Below are positions 12,348 through 23,893 of a stretch of 64,000 nt of DNA, one piece after another. Position numbers and translations under genes: made by a program. Source of the DNA: Spongilla lacustris (lineage: Eukaryota > Porifera > Demospongiae > Spongillida > Spongillidae); NCBI GenBank assembly GCA_949361645.1, contig OX442434.1, positions 3,183,159 to 3,247,158 of the forward strand. The letters are read 5' to 3'. The notes under the pieces are model-generated. The model was not told where the DNA came from and did no database searches. It worked only from the letters and a program-made list of their open reading frames with translations. Positions within the stretch are counted from its first letter, which is position 1; each line of letters starts with the position of its first letter.

Positions 12348-12655
12348 GCATGCCTGCTGTCATGTGCACGTGATCATGAGATTTGCACATTTGTCCGGCA
12401 TACATGCACGGTCATGAAGCGTGTCGTGCATGTGCATAGAGGAACGAAACACTAATGAGTAGGCGCGATGATTTCGCTTTTCCGAGGTTTATAACAGGTA
12501 AGCAATACCTCGCTTGCATTAAAAGAAATTCCAGTAATCGTATGCTAGCTATGCATGACTTAGTTGACCACCTATTGTAAACTATTCCCATACATATATA
12601 TACATGTAGATAATCATGTACAGGTAGTTTTTAAGACCGTTTTCTGTTAAACCGT

Positions 12656-13262
12656 TTAAGCCCCCAGAGCTGTTGACCTTGTGGAACTTGTCCTGACAGC
12701 CAGGTGTGATGCCGCAGTAGAAACTGAACACCTCAATAGCTTCAGATCCCCATGAGTTTTCACCACTAAGAGAATGCACCACCATCCTAACTGTTTGCAC
12801 TTAGCGTCATTTTCAGAGTGTTTCCTATTCTTCGCAGCTCTAGCAGCCACACCAGATGACATGCCTGCTTCCACAACTAAAGATGAATTTAGCGGGGATG
12901 TCACACTGATGTCAAACGCTGAAGAGGCACTGCCATCCCAGTTGGTGGCTAAGATATCAGCTGGTCTAGTATTTGACTTGTCCAGCCCCCAGCCACATCC
13001 AACCTCAAGGTGAGCTGATAAAGATGCATGGCGAAATAGGCTGAACAATGCATTTCGAAGCATGTTGTGCCTGTTTGTTACATCCCCTCCACACTTGCAG
13101 GTTGTACAGTGATGGCCTAATGTGTCCAATGCTTTGTCAGGACAAAGAGGACAAACTAGAGAATTACCCTCAGGTGATGCTTTATGGCTAATGCCCAACC
13201 ACCATCTGATAGCAGACTGAAATAAATTTGGTTGCAGGTGAAGGCCTAAACTATCTGATTGT
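12656..13262 (-). pseudogene. LINE (RLE-type family) C-terminal copy
   Basis: Open from about 13262 (LHLQPNLFQSAIRWWLGI) through a CCHC knuckle (CPLCPDKALDTLGHHCTTC), GGDVTNRHNMLRN, RPADIL, AFDISVTSP, RKHSENDAKCKQLGW and LVVKTHG to a stop near 12656. The tail after LVVKTHG is frameshifted relative to other copies. The RPAD...FD...K spacing resembles the restriction-like endonuclease of R2/R4/Dong-type LINEs; this assignment is inference from motif order. The copy is 5' truncated, lacking the reverse transcriptase. It lies between the SLC37 promoter and the THAP relic. Confidence 0.8.
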
Positions 13263-13898
13263 ACAACAGTTAACTAGGCACATGCATGTGGTGATGATGT
13301 GGGAAGTAAACTGTGCTTTATCAGCACGTGAAGCAGCAGAGTTTGTTTAACTGAACATCCTCTAGCCTGTTTAGCTCTGGCGGTTGAGGTCAAAGAAGAG
13401 GTTTTGCATGCATACACGTACGGTCGATTACTGCAATCCAAAAATTACGTAATTGATCTGAATAGTTTGGCAACCCATACACATGACACGTACAGGCAAA
13501 TGAATAATGTAACTCCGTATGTTACTGTTTATGATGGAATTCATACATTGCTCGTGCGTTGCACATGGTTCATGTACAAAACACATGAGCAACGTATGAA
13601 TTTCCAGGTCACAAGTAATGACGTTGCCATGTAAGTGCACGTGTTCATAGAATTAATTGCAGACGGCCCCAGTGTACGGTTTATTTTTTTTTACTCCATT
13701 ATTAATAATATAAGTTAGGCTGAACTTAGTTTCACATTAAGAGCTGCGCGCGTTCTCGTGTTGTGATATATGCGAGCAGCTGGTCATGGTGCCGGTGGTA
13801 GCTAGTAGTAACCCCTTTCATGTGACGTCACAAGTAATGTGAATTAATAAACGAGTTGCCATGAATATTATCAGCCGCACAGGTAGCCATAATTAACA

Positions 13899-14066
13899 AT
13901 GGTGTTGTGCGTAGTTTTAGGCTGTTCCAACCGTTCCGGGCGCAATAAAGATGTTTCATTCTACCGAATTCCTTCTGTGATCACGAACAGAGGCCCTAGA
14001 GACAAAGAATTGAGCATGAAACGTAGGGATGGATATATTGCTGCGATCTCAGGGCTCGCGGAGGGT
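13899..14066 (+). pseudogene. THAP-domain gene relic, first exon
   Basis: From ATG 13899 the translation begins MVLCVVLGCSNRSGRNKDVS, followed by FYRIP and RRDGYIAAIS. This is the first half of a THAP zinc finger (C2CH): the first two cysteines, the FY-x-x-P element and the helix before the third cysteine. THAP domains bind DNA and occur in transcription factors and P-element-type transposases. The second half lies at 15121-16035. A stretch with an hAT relic and a (TG)n run lies between. Confidence 0.82.
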
Positions 14067-14169
14067 ATTATAAAGTGTGTGTGTGTGTGGCAGATATCAA
14101 TAGTACTCATATGTCAGCAATTAAAATTTATAATCTAATATTTCTTCGCACCTCTCTGCGTGTGGAAGT

Positions 14170-14764
14170 AATTCATAGAAACGCGCATACAAATATACAT
14201 GTATAAGCCAAATGCACAATAATAATAATAAATATCGATCCTACCAAAATGTCGCTTTCGATTTCTATAGAGGCGAACTCAGAGGCACCATGGTCCAAGC
14301 CAATATTAGCTGTTCTGTCGCTATGAACCATTAGAGTAGCTAACTTATTGAATCTAATTTTATTCATGCTAAAGCCTTGAACGAAGCCTCGTTTTCAAGC
14401 GACGAGCGGTCGAAAAAGATCTTACACTAATAACAGTAGCGGGATTGATTTAAATATAGTAACAATCCGCTCCGAAATGAGGCCCTTTTCACATTGGTCA
14501 ATGCTTTGAAAAGCACTGTAAGTTTCGTGGAACTGATGATTAAAAGTCTCCACTTAGCAAGCTTTGTTTCGGGCAGTTCTTTAATTTACCCTCAAATTCT
14601 GCTCGCATACACGCGCATGCATGGCAAAACGCTTTATCATTAGTTTCATCCGGCGTAGATGTTTCAGCCGATATCTTTCGGATTAAGTATGTTAGGAAGA
14701 ACGTATAGCTTACATGTATAATTATGTATATATAAATTATAATTATATATAAATTATGCTCCAC
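14170..14764 (-). pseudogene. hAT/TTF-type transposase relic, internally deleted
   Basis: Two pieces on the minus strand. Near 14545-14700: DKAFCHACACMRAEFEGKL plus NCPKQSLLSGDF, resembling a TTF-type zinc finger. Directly downstream at about 14190-14440: ISVRSFSTARRLKTRLRS in one frame, then FNKLATLMVHSDRTANIGLD in another, resembling the C-terminal hAT dimerisation domain. The several hundred residues normally between them are missing, and there are frameshifts. TTF finger plus hAT dimerisation is a known layout of hAT-derived proteins in animals. The fragment sits between the two halves of the THAP relic, in opposite orientation. Confidence 0.68.
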
Positions 14765-15120
14765 TGCTTCTTACAAGGAGGTTCCCCCATTGTGTTACAT
14801 CAGTAGCGGACCGGACCGGCCAGGCACTTAGAATTCGAATCCAATCGGTTGGATATATCTATAAAACACATGCAAATACATTCATACTGTAAGAATCATG
14901 CGTCATGTAAGCACTGCACTGCACAAGAACAAAAGTCCGGCTGGTCTGCTACGCGTACAGATTGATGGAGCCGCCACACGCCTGCATGCGCGTGTACGTG
15001 ATACGTACATGTATATGTGTATGCATCCGCGATAATTAATACATTAAATAAATAATATTATCGGCCAAAAAAGTGTGTGTGTGTGTGGCCCCCCCCCCCC
15101 CCCCCCCCCCCCCTTCCGTG

Positions 15121-15604
15121 GGCCCTGGATCTCACATTGAAATCCCAGCGGATTTGTTCCAAACACTTTGTATCCGGAAAGCCTGCAGACCTATACAGGG
15201 CCGTAGATAACTTTTATACTTTGGGGGGGCACAATAGGTCTGAATGTCATATACTGCGATCTAAATTCAGTGTAATTAATTCATATCTAATATTCGTCAC
15301 TGTATAGGCATGCCCTGTACGTATAAGCCTACGTATAAGCACAATTCTTCACAACTTCATTTGAACTATGCGTGCGCACGTTATCATACACCGCTCATTA
15401 AGGAAAAATCCCGGCCACTGGAATTGCGATTTGCAGCCGGGCTCGCTACTAGCACTTGAGTGAAGTATTATTACCCGAAGTTTGTAGGGACTTCAAAGCC
15501 CTCCTTTGAAGATATCAATATTGACATTACGATTGTCACGCACGTCAGCATGTGATTGCACTTTTTAGTTAAAAGTTACGGAAATTTTTTTGGGGGGGGG
15601 GAAA

Positions 15605-15639
<35 letters not shown>

Positions 15640-16035
15640 GTGCCCCCCCCCCCCCCCAAGCTCCCCCTTATCTACGGCCTTGCTATATGATGAAACCAAC
15701 CCTGATTGGTTGCCAACATTATGCTACCTTGGTTGCCAACATACTACCTTGGTCACCAGAAAAAGAAACTTGCATTAACGGATAGGTTCGAAAGAAGAAT
15801 GAAGCAGACTGCTGCAAAAGACGATTCGGAGAGAATGCCGGTACGAGGCAATTACAATACCTTTTGAGGCAGCCCTGGAAGAATATCCACATTTGGAAAA
15901 TATTGCCACTGAACATCAACCAAACAAAGCTGCAGAATCTAGTGACAGAGAGACCTATAGGATAAATTCAACACATGTGCAAATCAAACGTTTAGTGGAG
16001 AGCGGAAATAATATTTACTTACTCGTCTGGTTGTA
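15121..16035 (+). pseudogene. THAP-domain gene relic, second part, interrupted
   Basis: 15121-15195 reads ALDLTLKSQRICSKHFVSGK then PADLY; the C-x2-H pair completes the THAP finger. The frame is then broken by the insertion at 15196-15682 and resumes at 15688 with DETNPDWLPTL, the expected family continuation. Further breaks follow: a roughly 23-bp tandem duplication around 15707-15750 shifts the frame before an HQKKKLALTDRFERRMKQ-like basic segment, and another shift precedes FEAALEEYPHLENIATEHQ. With several independent lesions this copy is a pseudogene. Its end meets the splice donor of the minus-strand exon at 16023. Confidence 0.8.
15196..15682. mobile_element. 487-bp non-autonomous DNA transposon in the THAP exon
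   Basis: The ends are CAGGGCCGTAGATA and TATCTACGGCCTTG (13 of 14 bases match as inverted repeats). It is flanked by CTATA at 15191-15195 and 15683-15687, a 5-bp target duplication. Dropping the element and one CTATA makes the THAP reading frame continuous across the junction. It holds long G and C homopolymers (15592-15659) that can form a hairpin around GGCACGTGCC. The CAGGG end and 5-bp duplication suggest an hAT-like MITE; the superfamily is not certain. Confidence 0.88.
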
Positions 16036-16341
16036 ACGAATTTGTCACCAATTTTCTTCCAGGTTTGAACATCCTTAACCCAACCATGCACAAACGAACT
16101 GGTTATACGCTTCGAGTGACTTTCGAGCTTTAAATTGCTTAGAAGTTAAAAAACTTGTTTGAAGCACCAGATACGAAATCAAATCACAAGCTTCCACAGG
16201 AGGAATAGATTCGATCGGCTCTCCTAGGTCACTCGAAAACGGATCGAGATTATTGATGAGACGAATTTTATCTAGGTACCTTTCTCGAGCCTCAGAATTA
16301 AGCGATACACAATACGACGATAGATTCATCTTTTCATTCAT
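16023..16341 (-). pseudogene. Exon of a SWIM/YqaJ-associated protein family, frameshifted
   Basis: From ATG 16341 the translation runs through MNLSSYCVSLNSEARERYLD, DKIRLINNLDPFSSD, ACDLISYLVLQTSFLTSKQF and SLEAYNQFV, then stops. In the next frame it continues as GWVKDVQTWKKIGDKFVTTRR to a GTAAGT donor after 16023. This resembles the N-terminal region of repetitive invertebrate proteins that carry a SWIM zinc finger and a YqaJ-like exonuclease domain; those domains are not found downstream here. A single-base indel near 16085 breaks the frame. An upstream out-of-frame uORF (MMTMQ) precedes the ATG. Function unknown. Confidence 0.6.
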
Positions 16342-19200
16342 TGCATCGTCATCATGGCGTCCGTAACGATGACATCATTTTTAATGAAGCATCGCAAACA
16401 GTAATTACGGTTATTGCTTTAATTGTTCATGGTTACTATACCTCATGAAGTTCATTATTATATTACTAATTGACCTATAGGTTTCAAGATACTGGGTCTT
16501 CACGTTTTCTCTCTGTAGGTATTTTCCTCTTTAGGCCTCTTTTAGTTTCAGTGAAGTAAAAATCCAATTGTCTATGGCTGCAGTTTTTGTAGACGGAGAA
16601 AACTTCTTACATAATTCATGCACGATTACTTCAGTCTTTTAATGTCACCATCGCCAAGTTGATGAAGAATTTTCAAGCAGGTCGGTCTTGGTCAACATCT
16701 AATTATTATTATTTATTTTTATGTAGGAGTGCTCCTCCTTTGTTAAATTTCAAAACCAGACAATGATTGGTAACATTTTAAATACGGGTGGGTAAGGGAG
16801 TCCCTTGGTAAAACTTGCTAAAAATTAGATAGTACTGTTTCATTGTCAACACAAGTATATTGCTGTAGTCCATTTCAAGCACCTTGTAATTATCTCGTCT
16901 AGTATGAGGTACATTTCAAATGAGCTAAATGTGGTAGTCTCAGCTGTCCATTTGTGCAGTATCTGAATCCACTATGAAAATCACATTTCATGAAGCACAA
17001 TTTTGGTTCATGGCAATGCATGCTGGGATATTGATAGTTCTAATGGAAAAGCATATGCACACTAACAGAATTAACTAAAGAGCCTTACACATTTCTTGGT
17101 TGAGTTGAATATGATATGATAATGAGTATAATACATAGGCTTGCTGTAATAACTAGGTATATGTGATCATCTTGATAAAGTAACTTAGATGGTGTAAATT
17201 ATGGAGTACCACTTGAGCCTCATGTTGTTGGAATCAATATGTGGGGAGAATACAAGAGCACAAGCTGCCACAGATGGAATCAGGGATTGCTGTAGAAATG
17301 CATGCCTGGTTTACCAGTGTTTTAAACACAAGTTTCATTGGATATCACAGAATAAATTACCTAGCTTATGTCGGAAGAGAAGTTGCTGCCTAGGTTTCTC
17401 TCTTCTCTGAACCGTATGCACAGCCTGAATTTTTTTCACTGCCACAACAGAATGCAACAGAATATCTGGATGGGCAGCTCATTGTGTGGAGACCAGCTGC
17501 CTTCTTAATTCATTGTTTATTTACCTCACCATTCACTGTGTATCATTGCTCTAGTCTCCGTCATGTATTGTAAATTATACACTACTGTAGTATCTTAGGA
17601 GGCTGGTGTGTGGCATTATAGTTGACCCATTGAATGCACCAGGCAATCCTTCCCAGTGTTTGAGATCAATTTATGTACCCCTACTTCACCAACTTAATCA
17701 ATTGAACTCTAGTGCCACATCATAATTCACAGTATTATTCTAAGGTCAATGGATGGTCATATCCAGTAACTTCTGCATACATTTATCAAGTCTAGAGAAA
17801 TTGATTGGAATGATTTTCTTAAAAGTTTTATAATGAAATTAGCATGATCATTTTATTGTTATTTATTTGACTCTTTATTAAACTTTTGAATTCACTCTTT
17901 ATGTGAGTGCTGTTGAAATGCAAATGCAGAAGTGAATGCCAGACCCTTAAAAAAAGCTCATTCTTAACTGCATGTATGAGACTCCTGGTTTGCATTGTAT
18001 GTGTGTGTTGCTCCTGTACTAAAATGTGTATTTATTGGGGATGTATGAATGGCCAGAAATAGAGGGAAGCTAGTGAAGGTAAGATTAATCTTATGATGCA
18101 TTACATGTAGCCATAAACAACATAATAGACTATGCTGCTAGAGAATGTCATTTGCAATACACAATACAAGCTGCTCTTTGTTCCGCTGTTGCTGCATGCA
18201 CAATGTCTGTCCCTCTGCACAACCAGTGTATCCAGATGCTCAACCAGTAATCAATTTTGATCCCGTAATATTGGTCCTGGAGTCCAATTTTTTTGCTTTT
18301 GGTCCCCCATTTTTTATGATCTACCCAGAAGATTTTGATCCTCACCCTGAGAAGTTGAATTTGAACTGGTCAAAAAATAGTTACAATCACTTCACAGTTT
18401 CAAAGCATTCACAAGGGTTGCTTGCATAATGACACTTTTTTTCATGACTGTTGCCATGACATTCTAACTCAACCCTTTTTTTGCTTGTGCCTGAAGAACC
18501 ATATATAAATATCATTGTGGCAAGCAAATTGGCAGTGACATACATTTCGACTTCTGTTGCCCCCACTTTCTGACGATCCACATTTGTACAGAACCTACAG
18601 CATCTCAAATTTTTTCTCTGCATGGGATTAATTACTGAGATATTATTGGCAGTAAACAGTTGTAGAGTAAAAAAATTTTTTCTACTGAAGAGCCTTGTCA
18701 TTGAGTGATTTGCATTTTAGTATGCTCAATTACATTATTCTTGTTATGAAAGAACAGCATATTAAACATAATGAGATAACCATGTATTTAGGAATACAAT
18801 CACCAAAGGTTCTATGTGTGTGCTCGTGGATACAGTATCATTCTACTGGACACCAGTAAAGAAAATATTTTACACACAAATCACTATATACATTTAAAAC
18901 TTTAATCTCATCTAAACTACTACATGTACATGACCTCAGTATATGTAAATATACATGTAGTTGGAAAGTGAGCATTTTACTATTACACTGGAAAGAGTTA
19001 CAAATTGGAATAAAATTTTTGTTCTTATAAACATGCATCCCTGTATTCAATAGCATTTTACTAGAGAAATTAAATTGTACTCATGTTAGTTGGTAACTTA
19101 TTTTAATCTTTAAAATATTAAAAAATGAAGTAAGCAATTTAATCACAGGTGAAATACAATAATAAATATTAATGAAATTAGTTCCATGAAAACCATAATC
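16342..19200. other. No recognisable gene
   Basis: AT-rich sequence. The open frames at 17201-17410 and 18145-18429 are short, lack family resemblance and have no flanking exon structure. I see no convincing gene or structured element here. Confidence 0.5.
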
Positions 19201-19204
19201 TTAT

Positions 19205-19226
19205 ACTTACACACACGCACACGCAC

Positions 19227-19262
<36 letters not shown>
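19205..19262. repeat. (CA)n microsatellite
   Basis: An interrupted then pure run of CA dinucleotides. Confidence 0.95.
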
Positions 19263-19263
<1 letters not shown>

Positions 19264-19363
19264 CATGTATTGATATAGTTACGCCAAAGAAGGTCTTGTT
19301 TATGCAGCATTTCCTCTTTGCCCAAGAGGCTCCGAAGGAGGATAGAATAGCCTAGTTATCAGT

Positions 19364-19560
19364 TTAAGGTGATAACCAAATTCCTTTAAAAAATTTTGTA
19401 CCACAAACCATTGAGGACTCGATGGCTATGGGTGTGAAAATAGCAGATGTTGTGTGTTTTTTGTGCTCTGCTTGGCTGGCCATTGCCCTAGCCACTGCAG
19501 CTGCAATAGCCAACAGAACTTTTCCCATCTGAATGTATGAGGCCACAAGTTTCCATGTGA
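19364..19560 (-). pseudogene. Possible LINE C-terminal fragment
   Basis: The translation includes ASQAEHKKHTTSAIFTPIAI then ESSMVCGTKF. The pattern of basic residues followed by a hydrophobic F-x-P-I-A-(I/V)-E segment resembles the region after the reverse transcriptase in some non-LTR elements. It is short and isolated; it could be chance. Confidence 0.3.
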
Positions 19561-19627
19561 GATGCAATCTGACACTCTTAGGATTACATGTATATCATTG
19601 ACAGGGCCATACCAATACATTAAGTGG

Positions 19628-21036
19628 AGACTGTGGACCTTGAGGTATGAGGTGTGGTCAAATGCAGGGTCAGGAACTGTAAAAGAACATGGCAAAATCC
19701 TAGCAAAAGAGATGTTCCAGAACGGTATGTTGCATAGCTGTAATAATTTTAGAATATCAATTTCAATTTCCAGAATGTGATGTCAATGCAAATACATGTA
19801 CACAAACCTCCCTTGCTTAGTATCTAAAATATGTTTACAGTAGTACCAAAATGTGAGGTTTGATTGTATAATTAATGGATCTTGTAATGTTGCTCACAAT
19901 ATTACACAAAATATGATAAAACATATTCAATATGTCAGACAGCGGTTTGCAGACAGAATTATTCATAAGGAATCATCATCAGGCAAAATTCCATTTACAT
20001 ATAAATCGCTCACTATTCCAGCAAAGGTGTGCTAGTTTCATTAATATTATATTATTAAAGTCCTCAAGGCGTTGTGGATACAAATTAACTTCATAACTGG
20101 ATTTGGCAATATATAAGTAAGTGAAAGAACTCTTATGGATCAGTTCATTCAAACAAATCTTGATATTTACCTATTTAGTTATTATATATTTTACCAAATT
20201 CAGTTAAGAAGTTAGTTGGTATCCAGAACACAAACATTTGAGATGATTGAGGCCAGGTGTTTTAACCAGAACTGCTAGAACATGACTTAGTGGTAATTAA
20301 TCTATGTACAAGTGCATTCAAAAACAAATACCAGAGCAGACAGCAAGCAGGATTCCATCAGGGCATAGAATGTGCTGTCCCATCCCTGCACAAGAAAACA
20401 TGCATGTGTAAACGTTTCCATATATAGTCATTAATTTCTACATTGATATGTATTGGTGTAAGGCCACCGTTACATCAATCATTGATGGAACTGGAATCTA
20501 TGGGTGGGTATGTTTATATGCATAATCAGACCTAGGGCTAATATGCTCACCCATTAACTAGTTTTACAGGTACTGCATTTGGTCCACTGATATTAGGAGT
20601 GGTGACAGACAGATATGTGAGTATTTATGTATACATTTGACTAGCTGTGTGATCATTTTTCAATGAATAATGGTTTCCCTAAAATGATGTATGTACACTT
20701 AATTAATAATCTCAAAGGGGGAAAAAGACCATGTTTCACAACTAAGTTATAATTTAATATATACAAAAATACTTCCACATTTTGATCCAGATGGGGTTTT
20801 TGATTTTCTCCATCTTTAACTAATAAGGTATACAATTGTGTGCTTGAAACTATTATTACTCAGGCAAGATAAGTACTCCCTAAAGCTGTCTGAAATGGTC
20901 CTTTTGTTTTGGCTTCACATTCAGTCTATTGCAAGAAAATTGGATCTTAAAAACCAACCAGCGTTTGCATACACGAAAAATTTCTTAAACCCAAATTATT
21001 CAATTTAATTTAACTCAAATTTTGTTGAAAAAAATG
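19628..21036 (-). pseudogene. Decayed duplicate of the SLC37 3' region
   Basis: This block aligns with 1943-3606, the 3' flank and last exons of the SLC37-like gene. Exon 19 is recognisable at 20332-20385 (minus) and part of exon 17 at about 20643-20679 (minus). The segment between them is inverted, so the rest of exon 17 (about 20463-20502) and exon 18 (about 20570-20616) read on the plus strand. The final coding exon (FLVRIVFKEV) is absent. It cannot be translated and is a partial, rearranged pseudogene about 17 kb from its parent. Confidence 0.88.
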
Positions 21037-21225
21037 CATTTTGATCTGTATCTTGATAGTATGTAGTGATAAATATCCTCCTCAATCCCTGTGCACTTGG
21101 TCAGTTTGGTTGCTGCATAAGTCATATAACAGTTGCAATGATCAATAACAATATATACATATTTGATGGCAATTTGGGTTTAGCAACATTGACAATTTGT
21201 TATTAAAATTAAACCATATGGCTGT

Positions 21226-21570
21226 GGCCCCTCCCACTCTAGGACCATAACTATGTCCTTTAATGGCTTACTATTCCAAGGCAGGGTGTTTCATGCACAA
21301 CACAAGCAAACCATATGCCAGTGCACCTGCATGACAGAGACATAACACAAGACCCACTTGACATATCTGAGCCTGTGGTATAGGTTTGGCCCCTCCCACT
21401 CTAGGACCATAGCTATGTCTCGTAATGGCTTACTATTCCAAAACAGGGTGTTGCATGCACAACACATAAACCAATATCCAGTGCAACAGCATGGCAGAAA
21501 TTTCACACAAGACCCACTTGACATATCTGAACTTCAGGTATGGTTTGGCCCCTCCCACTTTAGGACCTTT
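21226..21570 (+). repeat. 160-bp tandem satellite, about 2.2 units
   Basis: The unit starts GGCCCCTCCCACTCTAGGAC at 21226, 21388 and (truncated) 21547, giving periods of 162 and 159 bp. Each unit contains CAAGACCCACTTGACATATC. The same family lies in reverse orientation at 24890-25215. Confidence 0.9.
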
Positions 21571-22339
21571 TTGAAGGTTTTAATAGTGTTTCAGAGTTAG
21601 GGGAAATGCTGTTATAGGAGTAGCACATACTCATAGTGAGCTTGAGAAATGCCTTTCATACCACAAAACTCACTTGCCATACTTTTACATAAGTAGTAAT
21701 TGTCGTCAATTGTTTTTCAATTCACATGCAGCTGTGCAACATGCATGAATAACACAACCAAATCATAGCTTGCACAATAGTAGAATACAAAAGATATATG
21801 CAGTTATTGTGGCAGGGTCTAAGTAAGTACATGTGAAATAGCTGCTGTTCGTGTTATATTAAACTTTGTAGTAATAAGAGCTGTGACAATTTGGATTTTG
21901 GGGAGGGGGGTTAACATAGCATCTGACAGCTGTGTTTATAGGATTAATATTACATAAATAAAAAAATAAGTGCTGTACATACCATGTTAAGGCATTTCTG
22001 CAGTGACCAGTCCATGTCACTTTTGTTCAATCTTTCAATGGTTTGTACATGTGCTTTACTACAAAATTCAGATGTGCTTTGTTGCATCATAATGTTTCTG
22101 ATCCTTCCCTATTGTATACTTAGTTTTAAGTGATCTGAATGCCACATACATGCATTTCCTTATGAAGGTTCTACTGACTGAACATTGCTATTCACTGTAT
22201 TGAAGGTTCATTAAGTGACACATATATACATAAGGCTCCTAGTGGTCTTACATGTAAGGGAGTCATTTCTTTGAGGGAAAGAATGGTGTAAACCCCATTT
22301 AAGAGCACATATGTCATCTACATCTGGTTTGTTACAGTA

Positions 22340-23392
22340 TGATGAATTTAAGGTATCACATCTTCAGTAGTATTGTAGCCTTTTCCACTATCACTATCAA
22401 TTCCATCACTAGTGCTTTCATTATGGTCATTTTCACTACTATCAACAACATTTTCACTATTTGTGTCTTGACTCCTCACAAGGGCTGACTATTTCATGCA
22501 TGTATGCAATAGGAAAACATACCTTATATGTTGGATGTCCCTTACCATCTTCTGATGTAGTGATGGTTTCATTATAAATGCTTCTGATGTTTGAGGACAA
22601 TGATGCTGTGGTACCCTACTGAAGCAGTTTTTACAAAAGTGATTAAGTAGTATAATGGGCACTACTGATCATAGAGTCATACCTTATGTTCAACAAATTT
22701 GCAAGGTTCCACTTATATACCAATTTAACCACAGACAATACTGCATTGATGTGATTGGTAATGCGGACTTGTTAATGTCCTTAGTGGATACAAGGCACTT
22801 GCTATGAGCTCATGCACAATCTGAAGTCGAAACTTCTCCACCATTTTCTGTATGTGGATGCATACTGTTAGCCACAATAGCTGGTACCTGGGTGTATTGT
22901 AGTGCTGTGCTTCTAAGCTGTCTGTTGTGAGATACGTGCAATTGCAAGGGACATAGCCATAAGCATTTCTATTGGCTTCATTACAAAATTCACTTACAAG
23001 ACATGTAAACACACCACAGTCCCTTGTATTTTCCTGTTTGGGCCAATTTTTGTTCTGTATGAAATTTAATAACACCCTAACATATATGTAGCATTAGCAG
23101 TTATAGAAAATATTTTATACTAACTTCATCACACCATTATTAGTAATATGTTTACTTAGGCTACAAAGAAGAAACGTACCAACGAATCATTATAAATCCA
23201 GTCGGAGCTTGATATAAGACCATTTTTGTAGAATTGTACATCATTGGTGATATATAACCTGATTGAAACAGCTGAATTGCCACGTATATGAAGTATTTTT
23301 AAATTTATTTACCATATCCAGTTCACTGCATCCTTATCACTATTGTGGAGGGAGTCAATTCCTACAATGGTGCATGTTTGTGGGTACACTTC
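22340..23392 (-). CDS. Ulp1-like (C48) cysteine peptidase, multi-exon, incomplete
   Basis: Recognisable exons in order: 23313-23392 (TCTIVGIDSLHNSDKDAVNW; the IDSL motif of Ulp1/SENP proteases), 22998-23076 (KQENTRDCGVFTCL; the Q...DCG motif with the catalytic Cys), and about 22730-22850 (VEKFRLQIVHELIASAL, the C-terminal helix). Probable downstream exons near 22560-22620 and 22340-22490 encode a Ser/Asp/Glu-rich tail. The upstream part with the catalytic His was not found. Ulp1 proteases cut SUMO-like modifiers and are also carried by several DNA transposons. Given the surrounding transposon relics, a mobile-element origin is likely; that is inference. Confidence 0.68.
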
Positions 23393-23893
23393 CTGTGATG
23401 CAAGTAGAAAAAATAATTTTTAAAAGTATAGCTTTTTACGTATTATTAAGCTCCAATGCAATGGTTTATGTATTGGAAACATGAGGGTATCACACTCCAA
23501 TAACTGTTTTCTCTTCAGATTAGCAATTTCCGATCAAGGGACAGAATTTTGTAATCATGCAGGTATGTCCGTCCGTCCATACGTAAGTTTCCAGCACAAA
23601 TGTAAGACTTTTTAGCTGAAACATAATGTATAACTAATTAAAAAATTAAGTTCAGGCCTTGCATCTGTGAATTAGAATTACTGTGAAAATGGCATTTACA
23701 TAAAATTTGTAATGTAAAAAAACAATGTTAGGTCCTTTTATTTGTGTAACATAATTATCATAGTGTTTGCAAGTTAAATGTATATAGTTACTTCATGCTG
23801 TTTTAGGGTTGGCATTAGTCCATGGGAATCACTCTCACTGGACACAGCCATCAATCACTGCTGTGTTACACTGCATGCCCATTAGCAACAGCT

